From the NCBI GenBank assembly GCA_964035545.1, contig OZ037769.1:2883001-2947000 (forward strand): a stretch of 64,000 nt of DNA, read 5' to 3'. Source of the stretch: Bugula neritina (lineage: Eukaryota; Bryozoa; Gymnolaemata; Cheilostomatida; Bugulidae). Shown here piece by piece: positions 22,179 to 34,000 of this stretch. The notes beneath the pieces were generated by a model that was not told the origin of the DNA, ran no database searches, and worked only from the letters and a program-made list of their open reading frames with translations. Position 1 is the first letter of the stretch, and each line of letters begins with the position of its first letter. The translations under genes and the position numbers were made by a program.

Positions 22179-22438
22179 GAATGCCTGGGGTAGGCACCTT
22201 CGTTGAGCTATAGCTCGTTTAGGATATGACGAGCGCTCCGACATTGGCCCGCGTGCTGGTAAGCACCCTCTCTCTTAATAGCTGACTAGATGTGTGTGAT
22301 CGATCACCCTGTTGTCTTCTAATGTAAACGTTGTCGTGTTTAACTATTTCTTTTCTTACTCTTTGTGGGTTTACTTATGAATATTTCCTTTTTGGATTAT
22401 TGTATGGTTTTTCATTATGTTTTTTATTATTGTGTTAT

Positions 22439-22470
22439 CAGAAAGTAGGGCTTTCTGCTGGGGGGGACGG
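22439..22470 (+). promoter_or_regulatory. polypurine tract with adjacent hairpin (E1)
   Basis: A 7-bp inverted repeat cagaaag / ctttctg (22439-22445 and 22451-22457) is followed by gctgggggggacgg, the plus-strand primer tract, directly before the 3' LTR. The same hairpin and tract occur at the matching place in E2 (58154-58184). Confidence 0.8.
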
Positions 22471-22822
22471 TGTAGTGAGTAGTGCAAGTACAAATACAGG
22501 AATCGCCCTCTCCCTATTCTTGGAATACTTAGACTCTTATGTAGCAACCAATTAGCAGCTCCGGAAGATATGCTTCCGAGTCACGTGACACTTCCCGGGT
22601 TAATAAGATTATATCACGTTGTTGTAAGCGGAGGCTTGTAGTAGTAACATGTGTTAGTAGTTGACTCTTGTATAGGATAATTTGATGTGATGTTTGTTTT
22701 ATGCTTTATTGTGGATAATAAATATAATTACTCGACAGCTACCCTAGTAATTGATAACAGAATAACCAGCTAACTATACGCAAGTAAATAACTCACGCTC
22801 AGTAATTGCACAAATTACTACA
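22471..22822 (+). repeat. 3' LTR of E1
   Basis: 352 bp, same length and sequence as the 5' LTR on reading. It is followed by ATAT (22823-22826), the target-site duplication. Confidence 0.95.
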
Positions 22823-24839
22823 ATATGTTATATTGATATTGCATGGCTTCTGCATTATATCCATATTATATTACCTGTATTCATATATATATTGCATTAT
22901 TGTAATATTTTGTATATCTAAAAACATTGAAATATATATATTTGTTGAACAAGTTTAGCTATTTAATTTATTGCATTGTGGCTAAGTACATGTCTATGTT
23001 TTCACAATGTTTGTGATGTAAGGTCAGAGCTTCTGTAAAGTTATTTATAAGACTAAAAATAAAAAGCGGTGTCATTACAAATTATATACTAAAATATGTC
23101 TACTTGAGTTAATACTCCATTTTGATATAATATTATAAATCAAGATTAAATATGACAATAGACAACAGTGTAATTATAAACTTGATTAATTTTTTATTAC
23201 GGAGTTGTCTGTCTTAAGCTACAGTTGTCAAATTACGGTGCAAGATCTTTGACTAATAAACTATAAACCTTTGCTAACTAGTTAACCAATAGTATACGCA
23301 TACTCAAGGTTTGAACCAATTATCTGTTGGGCTCCAGTTTAAGATATGGAAGGTCATGGTCAACAGAGCCAAAACAATAACAAATTGTAAACTTGATGAT
23401 GTTAATTATTTTCATTAATATAATATCCAACATGTAAGTTGTAAAATACCAATGCTTCAATTTACAGCTGATTATAATTTTATGTCATTATTTTACTAAA
23501 AAGTTTATGAATTTTAAAGTTAAAATTTTACCTTGTCATAGTGCAAAATAAACACATAGACACCACAGGCACAAGCAAAAATCAAAATGAGCAAACTGCA
23601 AACAAATGATAATGATTTAATCTTTATAATTATTGATATTGATAATCATTATCAATATCATTATGATTATCATTATCTTTTAACTGTGACTGTATAATTA
23701 TGATCATGATTATTTTAATCACAATGATGAATGATAATCATATTCAATATTTATGACATAATCATAACGGTTATGAGTTTTGCTAATATTCATATTGTAT
23801 ACAAATGTTGAGGAATTAATTTTAAATTTAATTTGATCACCATCATGTCACTCATTCCGATTCTAATTCTTAGTCTAAGTTTTAGTCAGTTAGTGAGTGA
23901 AATTAAACTTAAAACGTATCCCAAAGGCAAATGCTGTTGTAATATTGACTATTAATTATAATTACAAGTTTACTGTTTAGAGTTTACTTAGTTTTAGTAT
24001 AAGTGTTTCTTTTAGACTTGGAGTTAGTTGCAATTGCAATTACAACTTTCAAAATAAGTTACTGGTAATAGTAATACTAATAGTATTACTATTGGTATTA
24101 GTAATACCAATACCAAAGTATCAGTATCAGTGTGACTATATGACAGTATGAGTGTATACTTTCTACTATCATTGTATCAGTATAAGTTGGATATATAAAT
24201 ATATTAAATAGTTAAAAAAATTGAAAGTTGTTATTACCACTTCAGTTCTACTTATCAATTATCAATATATCTGATAAGAATATTCATAGCACGTCTAAGC
24301 TTACCAGAGTAAAGATGTATAGTTGCTCAAGCCAATGCAAGTTTTTTCACTCAGCGTTACATTAAGCTGTTGTACACAGTTTGCGTAGTTCCCCACTAAA
24401 TACACTCTCACTTAATCTAATCAAGGAAATACAACTTACATCACTAGTCTACAAATATGTTTATATTTGTTGCTGTAGAATTATGGCTTAAATGATTTGA
24501 TCACATTCTTTGGTTTAGGTGAATTATTTGTTCAATTATAAAAGTAATTAATTAACTATATTTTTTATAACAACAATCGGTGTTTAACAAAAATAGCTCA
24601 ATAACTGTAGTACTTAAAACTTGCAGTATTGTATAATTCTTAAACTTTACCAAGTGTTTTATAATTTTAACTTAGTCTAGATGAAAAAAAGAAAGTTTTG
24701 CAAGTATTGGAGGGGTTTACTTTAGTTGGTGTTACCGCAGTTTAAATTTTATTTTCCAATCTTTAATTTTCAGCTCAAGAAAACACTGTAAGTTCAAAGC
24801 TGTCGTTGACCGTGTAATAAATTTGTAGTACTCGGCAAT
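22823..24839. other. intergenic region upstream of the first sulfatase gene
   Basis: Very AT-rich with no supportable gene. From about 23630 to 24210 it is cryptically simple sequence full of short palindromes (gat/atc and agta/tact words). The sulfatase promoter must lie near its right end. Confidence 0.55.
23630..24210. repeat. palindrome-rich low-complexity block
   Basis: Dense near-palindromes such as tgataatcattatca at about 23648 and ggtattagtaatacc at about 24097. Similar blocks occur near 30285, 40140, 50040 and 51060. Confidence 0.6.
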
Positions 24840-27800
24840 ATGATGTCAAAGAGTTGGCCTGTTGTCTTACTGGTGGCTATGATACATATTTCTGCGACAA
24901 ATGCTACTACCAAACCTAACGTTATCATCGTTGTGGCAGATGATCTGGTAAGCACACAGTTCACTTTAATGGCGTCTAAACATTTGAAACGCAATGAAAA
25001 TTATATTAGTTTAAAATAAGTAGGATACAAATTGGTTTATTGTTAAATATTAGATGGAAAGGTCCTGTTTAGTTCGAAGATTTTGCTAATTTATTTAACA
25101 TGACAACTAAAAATATAATTTTGAAAAATTGTTAATATCCATTCCTGATTAGCATGGTGATGATGAGTAATTTGAAATGGTGTCTTAGGGTTACACGGAT
25201 GTTGGGTTTCATGGCGGGGATCAGATTCCAACTCCTAACATAGACTGGCTGGCTAAGAATGGTATTATATTAGATAGATACTACACAGCCAAGATATGTA
25301 CTCCATCTAGGGCTTCTCTACTCACTGGACGTCATCCTATGCAACTAGGTCTGCAGTCGTCTGTAATATTTCCTTCATTGCCATACGGTTTGGGGCTAAA
25401 TGAGACGCTCCTTCCTCAGTACCTCAAGAAATCTGGCTATTCTACTCACATGGTGGGAAAGGTAAGTGCCACCATAGAGCTACAGAGCTATGCCTTGTGA
25501 ATAATCTGAATTTACTGTAGTGGTAATAAGTTAGAGGCCTGCAGTGTTTAAATAAAACAGGCTTGACGATGTGGGTTGGTCCAATTTATTGAAATCAACT
25601 TTGAAAATTCAAAATATTTGTTATAAAATTTAAATAACAGATTGCTAATGTATATTATACTTTTTGACCTAGGAAAAGTAAAAAGTCATAGAAATAGTCA
25701 ATCTGGTAATGTTAAATCCTAATGCTTTTGGTATAATATTAACATAGAATATTTGCATTTACAGTTTGGTTACAATATTGCACATTATTATATTATATGA
25801 TATAATGAAATATTTAGGAAATGTATAATATATAATATAATTATATCTTCTATTTTCAAGTGGCATTTGGGTATGTTCACTCGGAACTACACGCCCACGT
25901 ATCGAGGATTTGATTCACATTTTGGATTCTGGAGTGATAAGACTGATTATTTCTCTCATGAAAACTCTGGCTCCTTGGTACGTACTCTCTACTTACTCTG
26001 CGGTACGTACTCTCTACTAACACTGTGGTACGTACTATCTACTTACTTACTTTGTGGTAAGTGTGATAAGCACATGTATTGACTTTGCAGTAGTTGCACC
26101 TTTACACGTTATGCACGTAATGGGTGTAGCCAAGTTATCATTGTAGTATATGATGGGTAGCGTTGTAGAATAGGTTCTACACTCTGTTATGTTTTGAATA
26201 GGCCTCTATTGCCAACCAGCCTTACATCTTTATTAGTGTAGTTGGTTCTTAGCCATTCTCTGCTTGCTATTTTCAGACAGCATCTTCCGACGCCATTGGG
26301 TTAGATCTGTGGGAGAATATGACCGTAGCAAGTCAGTACAACGGATCTTACGGCACAGAGCTCTTTGGTAAACGGGCTGTTGACCTCATTCTGAAGCACG
26401 ACCAATCAAAAGTTAGTTTACTAATGAATGGAGTAAGATATTTTAGTTTATGCTTCCCCCTTTCTTGATTTATACTAAAGTTGTGATTCCTTCAGCCATT
26501 CTTCCTGTATCTGGCGCACCAAGCTGTACACAACGGGATTAGTCCACAACCACTCAAAGCTCCTCAGGAATATTTGGATAAATTTAGTTTTATAACTCAT
26601 GATGGTAGAAGGAGATATGCAGGTTAGCTATGCTATGATATGTTATACAAACTATTATTAGTTATATGTCACGTAACAGTTAGTTTAATGTCAGATCTTC
26701 AGTATTTTATCAGCTCAAGGACAAACAGCATCAGGTTTTGTTAGTGTTCAGATAATTTATATTTTTTACTTAGTTTTACTAGTAATATTATTTTTGAAAA
26801 CAATTTTCTTGACAAAAAAAGTAAAGTAAATTTTCTCAATTGTTGCAAAACTTTGTTCTTACACAATCTGCTTTGAATCAGTTTCAAAGTTCCACTATTC
26901 CTCGTGACTTGATGTGTTGTTATCTGCTGCTTCAGCCATGCTGTCAGTTCTGGACGACACTATTGGTAACTTGACGTCTGCTCTGATATCCTCCGGGATG
27001 TATGAGAACACCTTACTAATATTTACAACTGACAATGGTGGGCCAGTAGATGGGTTCAGTATGAACTACGCCTCTAATTGGCCACTCAGGTAGAGTGCTA
27101 TTCTCAGTGTTAGCTCTTGAAGATTACAATATCAGCCTAAAGAGACTGCAATATTAGTCTAAAGAGACATTAATATCAGTCTAAATAGACTTTAATATCA
27201 CTTTAACGAGACTGTTATACCAGTCTAAAGAGACTGTAATATTAGTCTAAAAATACTGTAATCTCAGTTTAAAGAGACTGTGATGTGTTTATGATTTCTT
27301 TTGCTAATATTGAGTTACAAAATGCAAAGCTGGTGGTAGTCAATACAAAGTAATATTTTTGTTATGGACAACACACCTGCATGAGAAAAGTTGAATATCA
27401 CAACTTCCTATTCTATAACTTCACTGGTTAAGATATGATTACTTGTAGAGGCTGCAAAGCTACAAACTGGGAAGGGGGTGTCAGAGGTGCAGCCTTTATT
27501 CACAGCAGACTTCTAAAGAACCCACGCACTACTTCTCATCACTTAATGCACATTTCTGATTGGTTGCCTACGATAATGTCTGCCATAGGTGAGCTTCCTG
27601 CTATTGTTTTATCGAAACTACTTTTTTGTGTTGATTGTCTTTGGGATTAAGAAGGTATGATTATATTCTCTATGTGTTGTAGACTAGTATTAGGTTGGGT
27701 ATACGATAGTGCATATAGTGGATGTAATTTTGGTCTTGGTTATGCTATAAAGTCTTGTTGTTGCTTTAATCGAGTATGTAGGACCTTGTTATTAGTATAA

Positions 27801-28866
27801 TTGATATTGTTAGAGCAATAAATATTATTGATGGTGCAATAGTTAGTGTTAATGGTGCAATAGCTAGTATTGATGCTGCAATAATTGGCGTTGATGGCGC
27901 AAGAATAGGTATTGCGATAATTTATAGCAATACTTTTGTAGCTGACTTAGAGTCTTAGTTGATAGACTCGAGCATCCAGTAAGGATATTCTCAGAGTGTT
28001 ATCATAGCTAAGTGGCAGGAATGCCTAGCCTGCTGTCGCAGTTTGTTAAGTTCTTTATCCCAGACAAGTAATGCATATTAATGATTGCATATAAAGTAGG
28101 TGATGCAATGCTTTACCTGTACTACAGGTGAGAAGTTACCCACTGATATAGACTACTATGGTGTAGACCAATGGCCAACCATACAGTATGACATTGCGTC
28201 ACCACGTAAAGAAATCATACACAATTACTATGGTGGTTTAGGAGCCATTCAATATGGCGACTATAAACTAATAGTAAGTCGGCAAAGTAGTTAGTGGCTT
28301 GCCTACACCAATATAATATATGCAGTATATGATGTGAGATTCCTACTTCAGTTGTTTGACACTAGATGCGAACAGCTAAAGTATAAATAAAATTTTGAAA
28401 TGTTAATCAGTGAGGAGACAACCCTGCAAATACTCAATACTGAAAAAAAAATAGTTATGCAATGTTTAAATGAAACTTGATTTTTTTCAAAAATAGAAAC
28501 AGCAAATTTATTTTTATTCTATTTTTTATCTAGAAATGTTGCATGACGTCTATGAATGGGTGGTACCCCGAGCAGAAGTATGTTCCAACCAATCAGAATC
28601 CATACATCTCGTGTGGAGAGCGTAACTCCTCATTACCAGCATGCACCAAGGACAAACCCTGTCTGTTTGATATTCAGTCTGACCCTTGTGAATACAACAA
28701 CATTGCCTCTCTCAAGCCTCAGCTCTCTAAATGGCTGCTGGAGAAGTTGGAGACGTTTGCAGATGCTGCCCAACCACCTAGAAACAAGCCCAGTGACCCC
28801 GCTGCCTTCCCCTCGCTACACCACAACCACTGGACTGACTGGCTGGATCCAGAGCCGGTTGAGTGA
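24840..28866 (+). CDS. Arylsulfatase B-like enzyme, copy 1
   Basis: Nine exons: 24840-24947, 25189-25461, 25861-25977, 26277-26411, 26496-26622, 26936-27089, 27449-27588, 28128-28273, 28534-28866. They total 1533 nt (510 residues). A hydrophobic N-terminal signal peptide precedes KPNVIIVVADDLGYTD, with the metal-binding Asp pair. The sulfatase signature CTPSRASLLTGRH holds the cysteine that is converted to formylglycine (C73), and TTDNGG (about residue 286) is the second metal site. This is arylsulfatase B-type architecture with a Cys-rich C-terminal region (human ARSB is about 530 residues). The family hydrolyses sulfate esters of glycosaminoglycans in lysosomes or outside the cell; the natural substrate here is inferred only. 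A tandem duplicate follows at 31029. Two ATGs are adjacent at the start; I use the first. Confidence 0.93.
25978..26060. repeat. tandem repeat copying a splice donor (sulfatase copy 1, intron 3)
   Basis: Units of 25, 25 and 29 bp starting at 25978, 26003 and 26028 each begin gtacgtact. A further donor-like gtaagt sits at 26057. The first unit begins at the exon 3 / intron 3 junction. Confidence 0.9.
27118..27292. repeat. about 30-bp minisatellite in intron 6 of sulfatase copy 1
   Basis: Imperfect tandem units built on agtctaaagagactgtaata, about six copies, starting roughly 30 bp after the exon 6 donor. Confidence 0.8.
27805..27915. repeat. about 30-bp minisatellite in intron 7 of sulfatase copy 1
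   Basis: Imperfect units of the form tattgatggtgcaatagtta, about four copies. Confidence 0.65.
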
Positions 28867-29924
28867 CAGTTCAGCAGTTACTGTATCATATTTTGTTTCA
28901 AATGAAAATTTTTTTAATCATAAGGATTTGCATAAATATTTCTTCTCTTTGCACATGTGTCAAAAGTTGTATTTGTACAGTTTTTTAATTGCTTGAATTA
29001 TTCTTTCTGTTTGAAATTCATTTGAAAAGATCGCTTTCATTCCATTAGTTTTGTTATTACTTTGGAACATGATCTTATAGCAACAAAAAGATCTTAATTT
29101 ACACTAATAATTTATTTTTTACTTGTATCTACAAATGTTGTAGTCTTATATTTTGATGCAATATTTCTTATTTATATTTCCGTTTATTATATTTTTTGTC
29201 TACCATTCAGTAATATATTTTATTGACTGATTGCTGTACTTGTATCTGGTATCAATTCATCCGTCATATTTTATGAAATGCTAATTCTATACTATTGCAA
29301 GAGCTTTAGTTGTATCAGACTATCAAGAAAAACACACTTTGGATATATTTCTAAGTGCACTGTATTTTATCCTAATTTCCTTGTTCAACTAACAAGTTTT
29401 ATTGACTTTAAGGTAAATTTAAATGCTAGCGTTTCTTTCTGTACAACATTATAATCAGAGTGCATTTGGTTTAGATAGTTTAACACACTAGACTGCAGTC
29501 TATGTAGAGATTGTAGTATGCAGAATTACTATTGGGGAGCACGCAAAGCCTGTTCGATGCAATTTGTTGGTTATTACTCAGATACTCCTCATTTCGATAT
29601 TTTGTAAGGTAAAATTGAGTAGATATTTTCAAACTCATTAGAGTCAAGTGTTAAGAAATAGAATATATCAGACTACCATTTCATCACAATAATAACATTT
29701 CGATGAATATATTTCAAGTGTAAAATTGTTGGGCAGCTTAGAATATACGACTTGCGAGAGTGGTAACTCTACTGCTACACTTGTGATATTAATACTAATA
29801 GTCTCCAGGCTATGAAGAGTCTGGTTTATTTTCATGCACCTCTACATAGGAGGAGGCCACTAGAACCTGTAACAAGTTGTAGGTGACTGAATACAGACAG
29901 TATTTATAATAATATGTGCACTGT

Positions 29925-30010
29925 TGTGCAAAGCCGAGACCCCAACGTACTAAACTCATGATGTCACCCTCAACTTGGTGCTGCTTCAAGCGATCTTTTA
30001 CGCTGCGTAA
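29925..30010. repeat. foldback repeat family, copy 4 (partial)
   Basis: Carries the core words gatgtcaccctcaacttggt and gctgcttcaagcgat, matching copies at 8997, 10108 and 15915. The left arm is not clear. Confidence 0.45.
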
Positions 30011-30283
30011 AGTTAAAACCTAAAACGCGAGAAAAAAGGGTATTCCTAATATAATATTTATATATAGTTGATTTTCAACTGCTAAGGTCAAGATCGTTTG
30101 TGTTTTCATTCAATGTTTTCATTGTGTTTTTAGTTCTACAATTATTGTTTGATTAAACAACATGAATGTGTGATTAAAATTGCTAAAATAATTATCATCA
30201 TTGATGTTAGTATTTGTATATACAATATACTTTGTAAATTTTTATACTATTTTATGACCATTAAATTTAACTAGTTTCATCAC

Positions 30284-30420
30284 TATGACTACGTCTAGTA
30301 CTACTACTACTAGTACTTGTACTTGTAGTACTAGTACCACCACAAGTAGAGTGAAGTACACTGTACAGTGTACAGTACTGAGTACAGGTACTACTACTAG
30401 TAGTAGTTCTACTGCCATTT
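30284..30420. repeat. palindromic (GTA/TAC)n-like simple sequence
   Basis: Runs of tactactactagtacttg and their complements, with an exact 18-bp palindrome gtacactgtacagtgtac in the middle. Able to fold extensively. Confidence 0.75.
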
Positions 30421-31028
30421 TAATGTCTATTAATCTGAGTATGAGTATAAGATTGACTTTAATTACAATAGCAATTATAATGATAATCAATAATCATGAA
30501 TGATAACAATAATGAGTATGTTAATTATGTTTATAATTATAGTATTAATTTTTTACAATTATGTTGCAGGCACTCTTTGTAAATGCTAGTAATAGTATTA
30601 CTACTCTATTACTATTACTAACTGTTAGTCAAATTTTACAAGACTTTACTATGAAGTTGAATTTTACTTTGTAAATTTAAGTTGAAACATAACTTCATGT
30701 AGCAAATCAAAGTTTTATAGTAATTTAGGAGTAAATTTAGAATATCTTTTGCATTTTTTAAAATTGTTTTTACAATTTTTAGCTGTTGACAGTTTGCTGT
30801 TTGGATCTGTGCTCATAGTAAAGATAATCATAATGTAACCAATAATTTTCATGTTCATAGTCATATAATCACCATGGTCATAATTTGATTGTTGCTGTTA
30901 ATATTGCATTTTCTTACACATATAAACTGAAATTTATAATTTCTTTTTATCAGATAATTTGGGAAACAACCATATTTGACAGCCTCCAGCATCATTCTTA
31001 GTTTCAGTGTAAATTTGCTTCTGCCAGT

Positions 31029-34000
31029 ATGTTTCTGCTCTTGTTGTCATCTCTGGTTTTTGTGAAAGAAGCAGCCACAGCTTTAGCTACAAAACCAAAC
31101 ATTGTGATTGTTGTGGCTGATGATTTGGTGAGTCATTTTTATACTTTATTTCTGTTTACTCATTCTTTATTAGAAAGTTTTTAAATGTACTTGAAATTAT
31201 ATTTTTTTCAATATTGATTTTAAAGCAAAATAACTGACTATTTCCATATGTAGGGTTACACAGATGTGGGGTTTAATGGTGGAGATCAGATTCCAACTCC
31301 TAATATAGATTGGCTAGCAAAGAGAGGCGTCATACTAAGTAACTATTACACTGCTAAGATTTGTACCCCATCAAGAGGCTCTCTACTTACTGGAAGACAT
31401 CAAATGCAACTCGGTTTACAGAGATCAGTAATATTTCCATCTGCACCATACGGTTTGGGGCTAAATGAGACGCTCCTTCCTCAGTACCTCAAGAAATATG
31501 GCTATTCTACTCACATGGTTGGAAAGGTAAGTGCTAAATTCATTGAACTTGTATACTTATTACTTGTTATTTAGTTTAGTCATTTTATTGAGATACACTA
31601 ACTGCAAAATATGGGTTTCAACAATTTTAGAAAATGATTAATGCAATTTAATTAGTAATTCAATGTTCAACTCAACTTGTTTTTTAATAAAGACATTTTG
31701 GCAAAGTAGTTTGCCAACATCATGATATTAACATCAAAAAAAGTTTATTAATCTTGTATGCTTGCTGTTATTTTCAATAGCATTTAAAAAGAAATTTGTT
31801 GTTAAAAAGACCATTACGAAATTATTTCTTTGTACTTGCAGTGGCACCTGGGATATTATAAGCTAGACTACACCCCTACCAGGCGTGGGTTTGATACCCA
31901 CTTTGGTGTATGGAATGGGAAATCTGATTACTTCTCACACTATGATACTGACTGGGGTGTAAATATCTTTACTTTATGTTTTGCTGAATCATACTATTTC
32001 ATATAATCAAAAATGACTAGCTATCGTTACTCTGGTCAATGTTCACTTGCAGAGTGGTTTGTTATAGTTCTTTGATGTTTATGTTTTCAACTGTGCTTGA
32101 TGCCTGTTCCAAGCATTAGTCCATTTGCGCAAAAATTGAGAAGGCACTAGAAAATTTATCTGTGAACCCAGGCTATACTTTTGTTACGGTTTAGGGCTAT
32201 GGTTTACTAATCCCCTGCCTTCTTTGTTGTAGGAGGTAGAAAAGCAGTTAAATACTCATCTTTTAGTATTTCTTCATTGTTTTATCAGGCATTAATCGTA
32301 GATAAACTTAATTTGATTTCAATTGAGACTAGTTTGTCAATTATTGCATTTCTCTGATTGTAGGTTCATTCGAACGAGTCTGGTATAGACTTATGGGACA
32401 ATCTTCGAGTAGCTAGTGAGTACAATGGCTCTTACATCACTCAGCTTTATGGCCAAAAGGCAGTGGAGATTATTAAAAATCATAACCAATCAAATGTGAG
32501 AAATACTACAGGGCAACTGATTTTGTATTTCATAGCATAGAAGTTTGCTCAAAAGTTGTCCATATGATATACAAATGATATAAAACATATTTAATTAAAA
32601 AAAATAATACTATATAAAATTGAAATATTCTGTTATTTCAATAATTTGTTGGATGATATTTATTTTGTGTTTATATGTTTTTTATTTAATGCGTTCTAGA
32701 AAAATGTGCATATTTCAGCCATTCTTCCTGTATCTGGCGCACCAAGCTGTACACAACGGGATTAGTCCACAACCACTCAAAGCTCCTCAGGAATATTTGG
32801 ATAAATTTAGTTTTATAACTCATGATGGTAGAAGGAGATATGCAGGTTAGATATGCTGTGATGTAGTATACAGGATTTTATTAGTTGTGTTGCATAACAG
32901 TTAGTTGCATGTCATGTCTTCAGTGTTTCATGGAAGTAAATGGTGGACAGTGTTAGTTGTTTTATATTTTACCTTTCCTGATTTTTTTTCATTATTCAGG
33001 TTCTACTTTAATTTTTGTTCTTAATAACAGCTGAAAATTCCCAAACTGTCACAAGATCTTGCTTTGAATCAATATTGATGCTTTGAAATTTTCTGTGATG
33101 TAACGGATAGGCTTCCTCAATTTCTTGATGTTTTATTTATGCCACTATTAGAATATGTTGAGCTCTATTTTGATATTTTTTAAAAGCTGTGGGTTTCGCA
33201 CAAAATTTTGTTCTTTCAAAAACTACTTTGAATCAGTCTCAAAGTTCTGTCATTCCTTATGACTTGATGTGTTGTTATCTGCTGCTTCAGCCATGCTGTC
33301 AGTTCTGGACGACACTATTGGTAACTTGACGTCTGCTCTGATATCCTCAGGGATGTATGAGAATACCTTGCTAATATTTACAACTGACAATGGTGGACCA
33401 GTAGATGGTTTCAGCTCAAACTACGCCTCTAATTGGCCGCTCAGGTAATACTATTCCGTCTCCGCATCTGTCATGTGATCCTTTAGTTGCGGCGACCACT
33501 CTCGGAGTCAACTAAGTGAAAGCTGTCAGTGACCATTTTTCAGTTAACTTGGAGTCATGTTCTTTATGCTTTTGTTTACCAAAAATTAGAAGCATCTTTT
33601 CTTTCGATAAAATCAACTAAATTAATGTGGAACTGAAGCTCATTGGATCTCAAGAGCTACTAAAACACATGAATTTGTTGCTGTTCCATTTTTTATCAAC
33701 TGCTTTCAGTTGTTTCATTGTTTTAATTCTTTGGTAACAAACTTGTTTATTATGTATAGAGGATGCAAAGAAACATATTGGGAAGGGGGTGTTAGAGGGG
33801 CAGCCTTTCTCCATGGCAGAATGTTGGAGAACCCAGGCCGGACTTCAAATCAGTTAATGCACATCTCTGATTGGCTACCAACACTGATGACTGTTATTGG
33901 TAAGACTTTATCTTAATGCTGGGTTACCACAGCATATCTTTTAGATGTCTTTCAAAATATCTGACCGTCTGCTGTCTAGCCTGGACAATGACTGCAGTCT

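Larger units (their letters stand above)
17563..22822 (+). mobile_element. E1: Ty3/gypsy-type LTR element lacking RT, RNase H and integrase core
   Basis: A complete 5.26-kb element with 352-bp LTRs at 17563-17914 and 22471-22822. The two LTRs appear identical on reading and are flanked by ATAT on both sides (17559-17562 and 22823-22826). In order it has a tRNA-Leu-type primer site, gag, a -1 frame change into pol (protease, integrase zinc finger, C-terminal tail), an accessory zinc-finger ORF, a hairpin and a polypurine tract. Compared with pol of the element at 59913-63788, about 450 codons (RT and RNase H) are missing at about 20100. About 310 codons (integrase core and GPY region) are missing at about 20660. 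The pol frame stays open across both junctions. GC content is much higher than in the host DNA. Identical LTRs suggest recent mobilisation in trans. Confidence 0.93.
28867..31028. other. intergenic region between the two sulfatase genes
   Basis: AT-rich spacer holding a diverged foldback-repeat copy (29925-30010) and a palindromic gta/tac simple-sequence block (30284-30420). No gene seen; the overlapping Ser/Thr and Val/Leu frames near 30285 are repeat artefacts. Confidence 0.55.

Noticed and set aside
22331-22555. Hydrophobic reading frame upstream of the E1 3' LTR (possible envelope or membrane protein); a similar one at 58076-58438 in E2
   Set aside because: Both run from the T-rich non-coding tail into the LTR, share no alignable residues outside the polypurine hairpin and LTR, and lack envelope features.
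28556-28996. Second frame across the last exon of sulfatase copy 1 (and 34530-34910 in copy 2)
   Set aside because: Shadow of the conserved C-terminal exon; similar in both copies only because the DNA is nearly identical.
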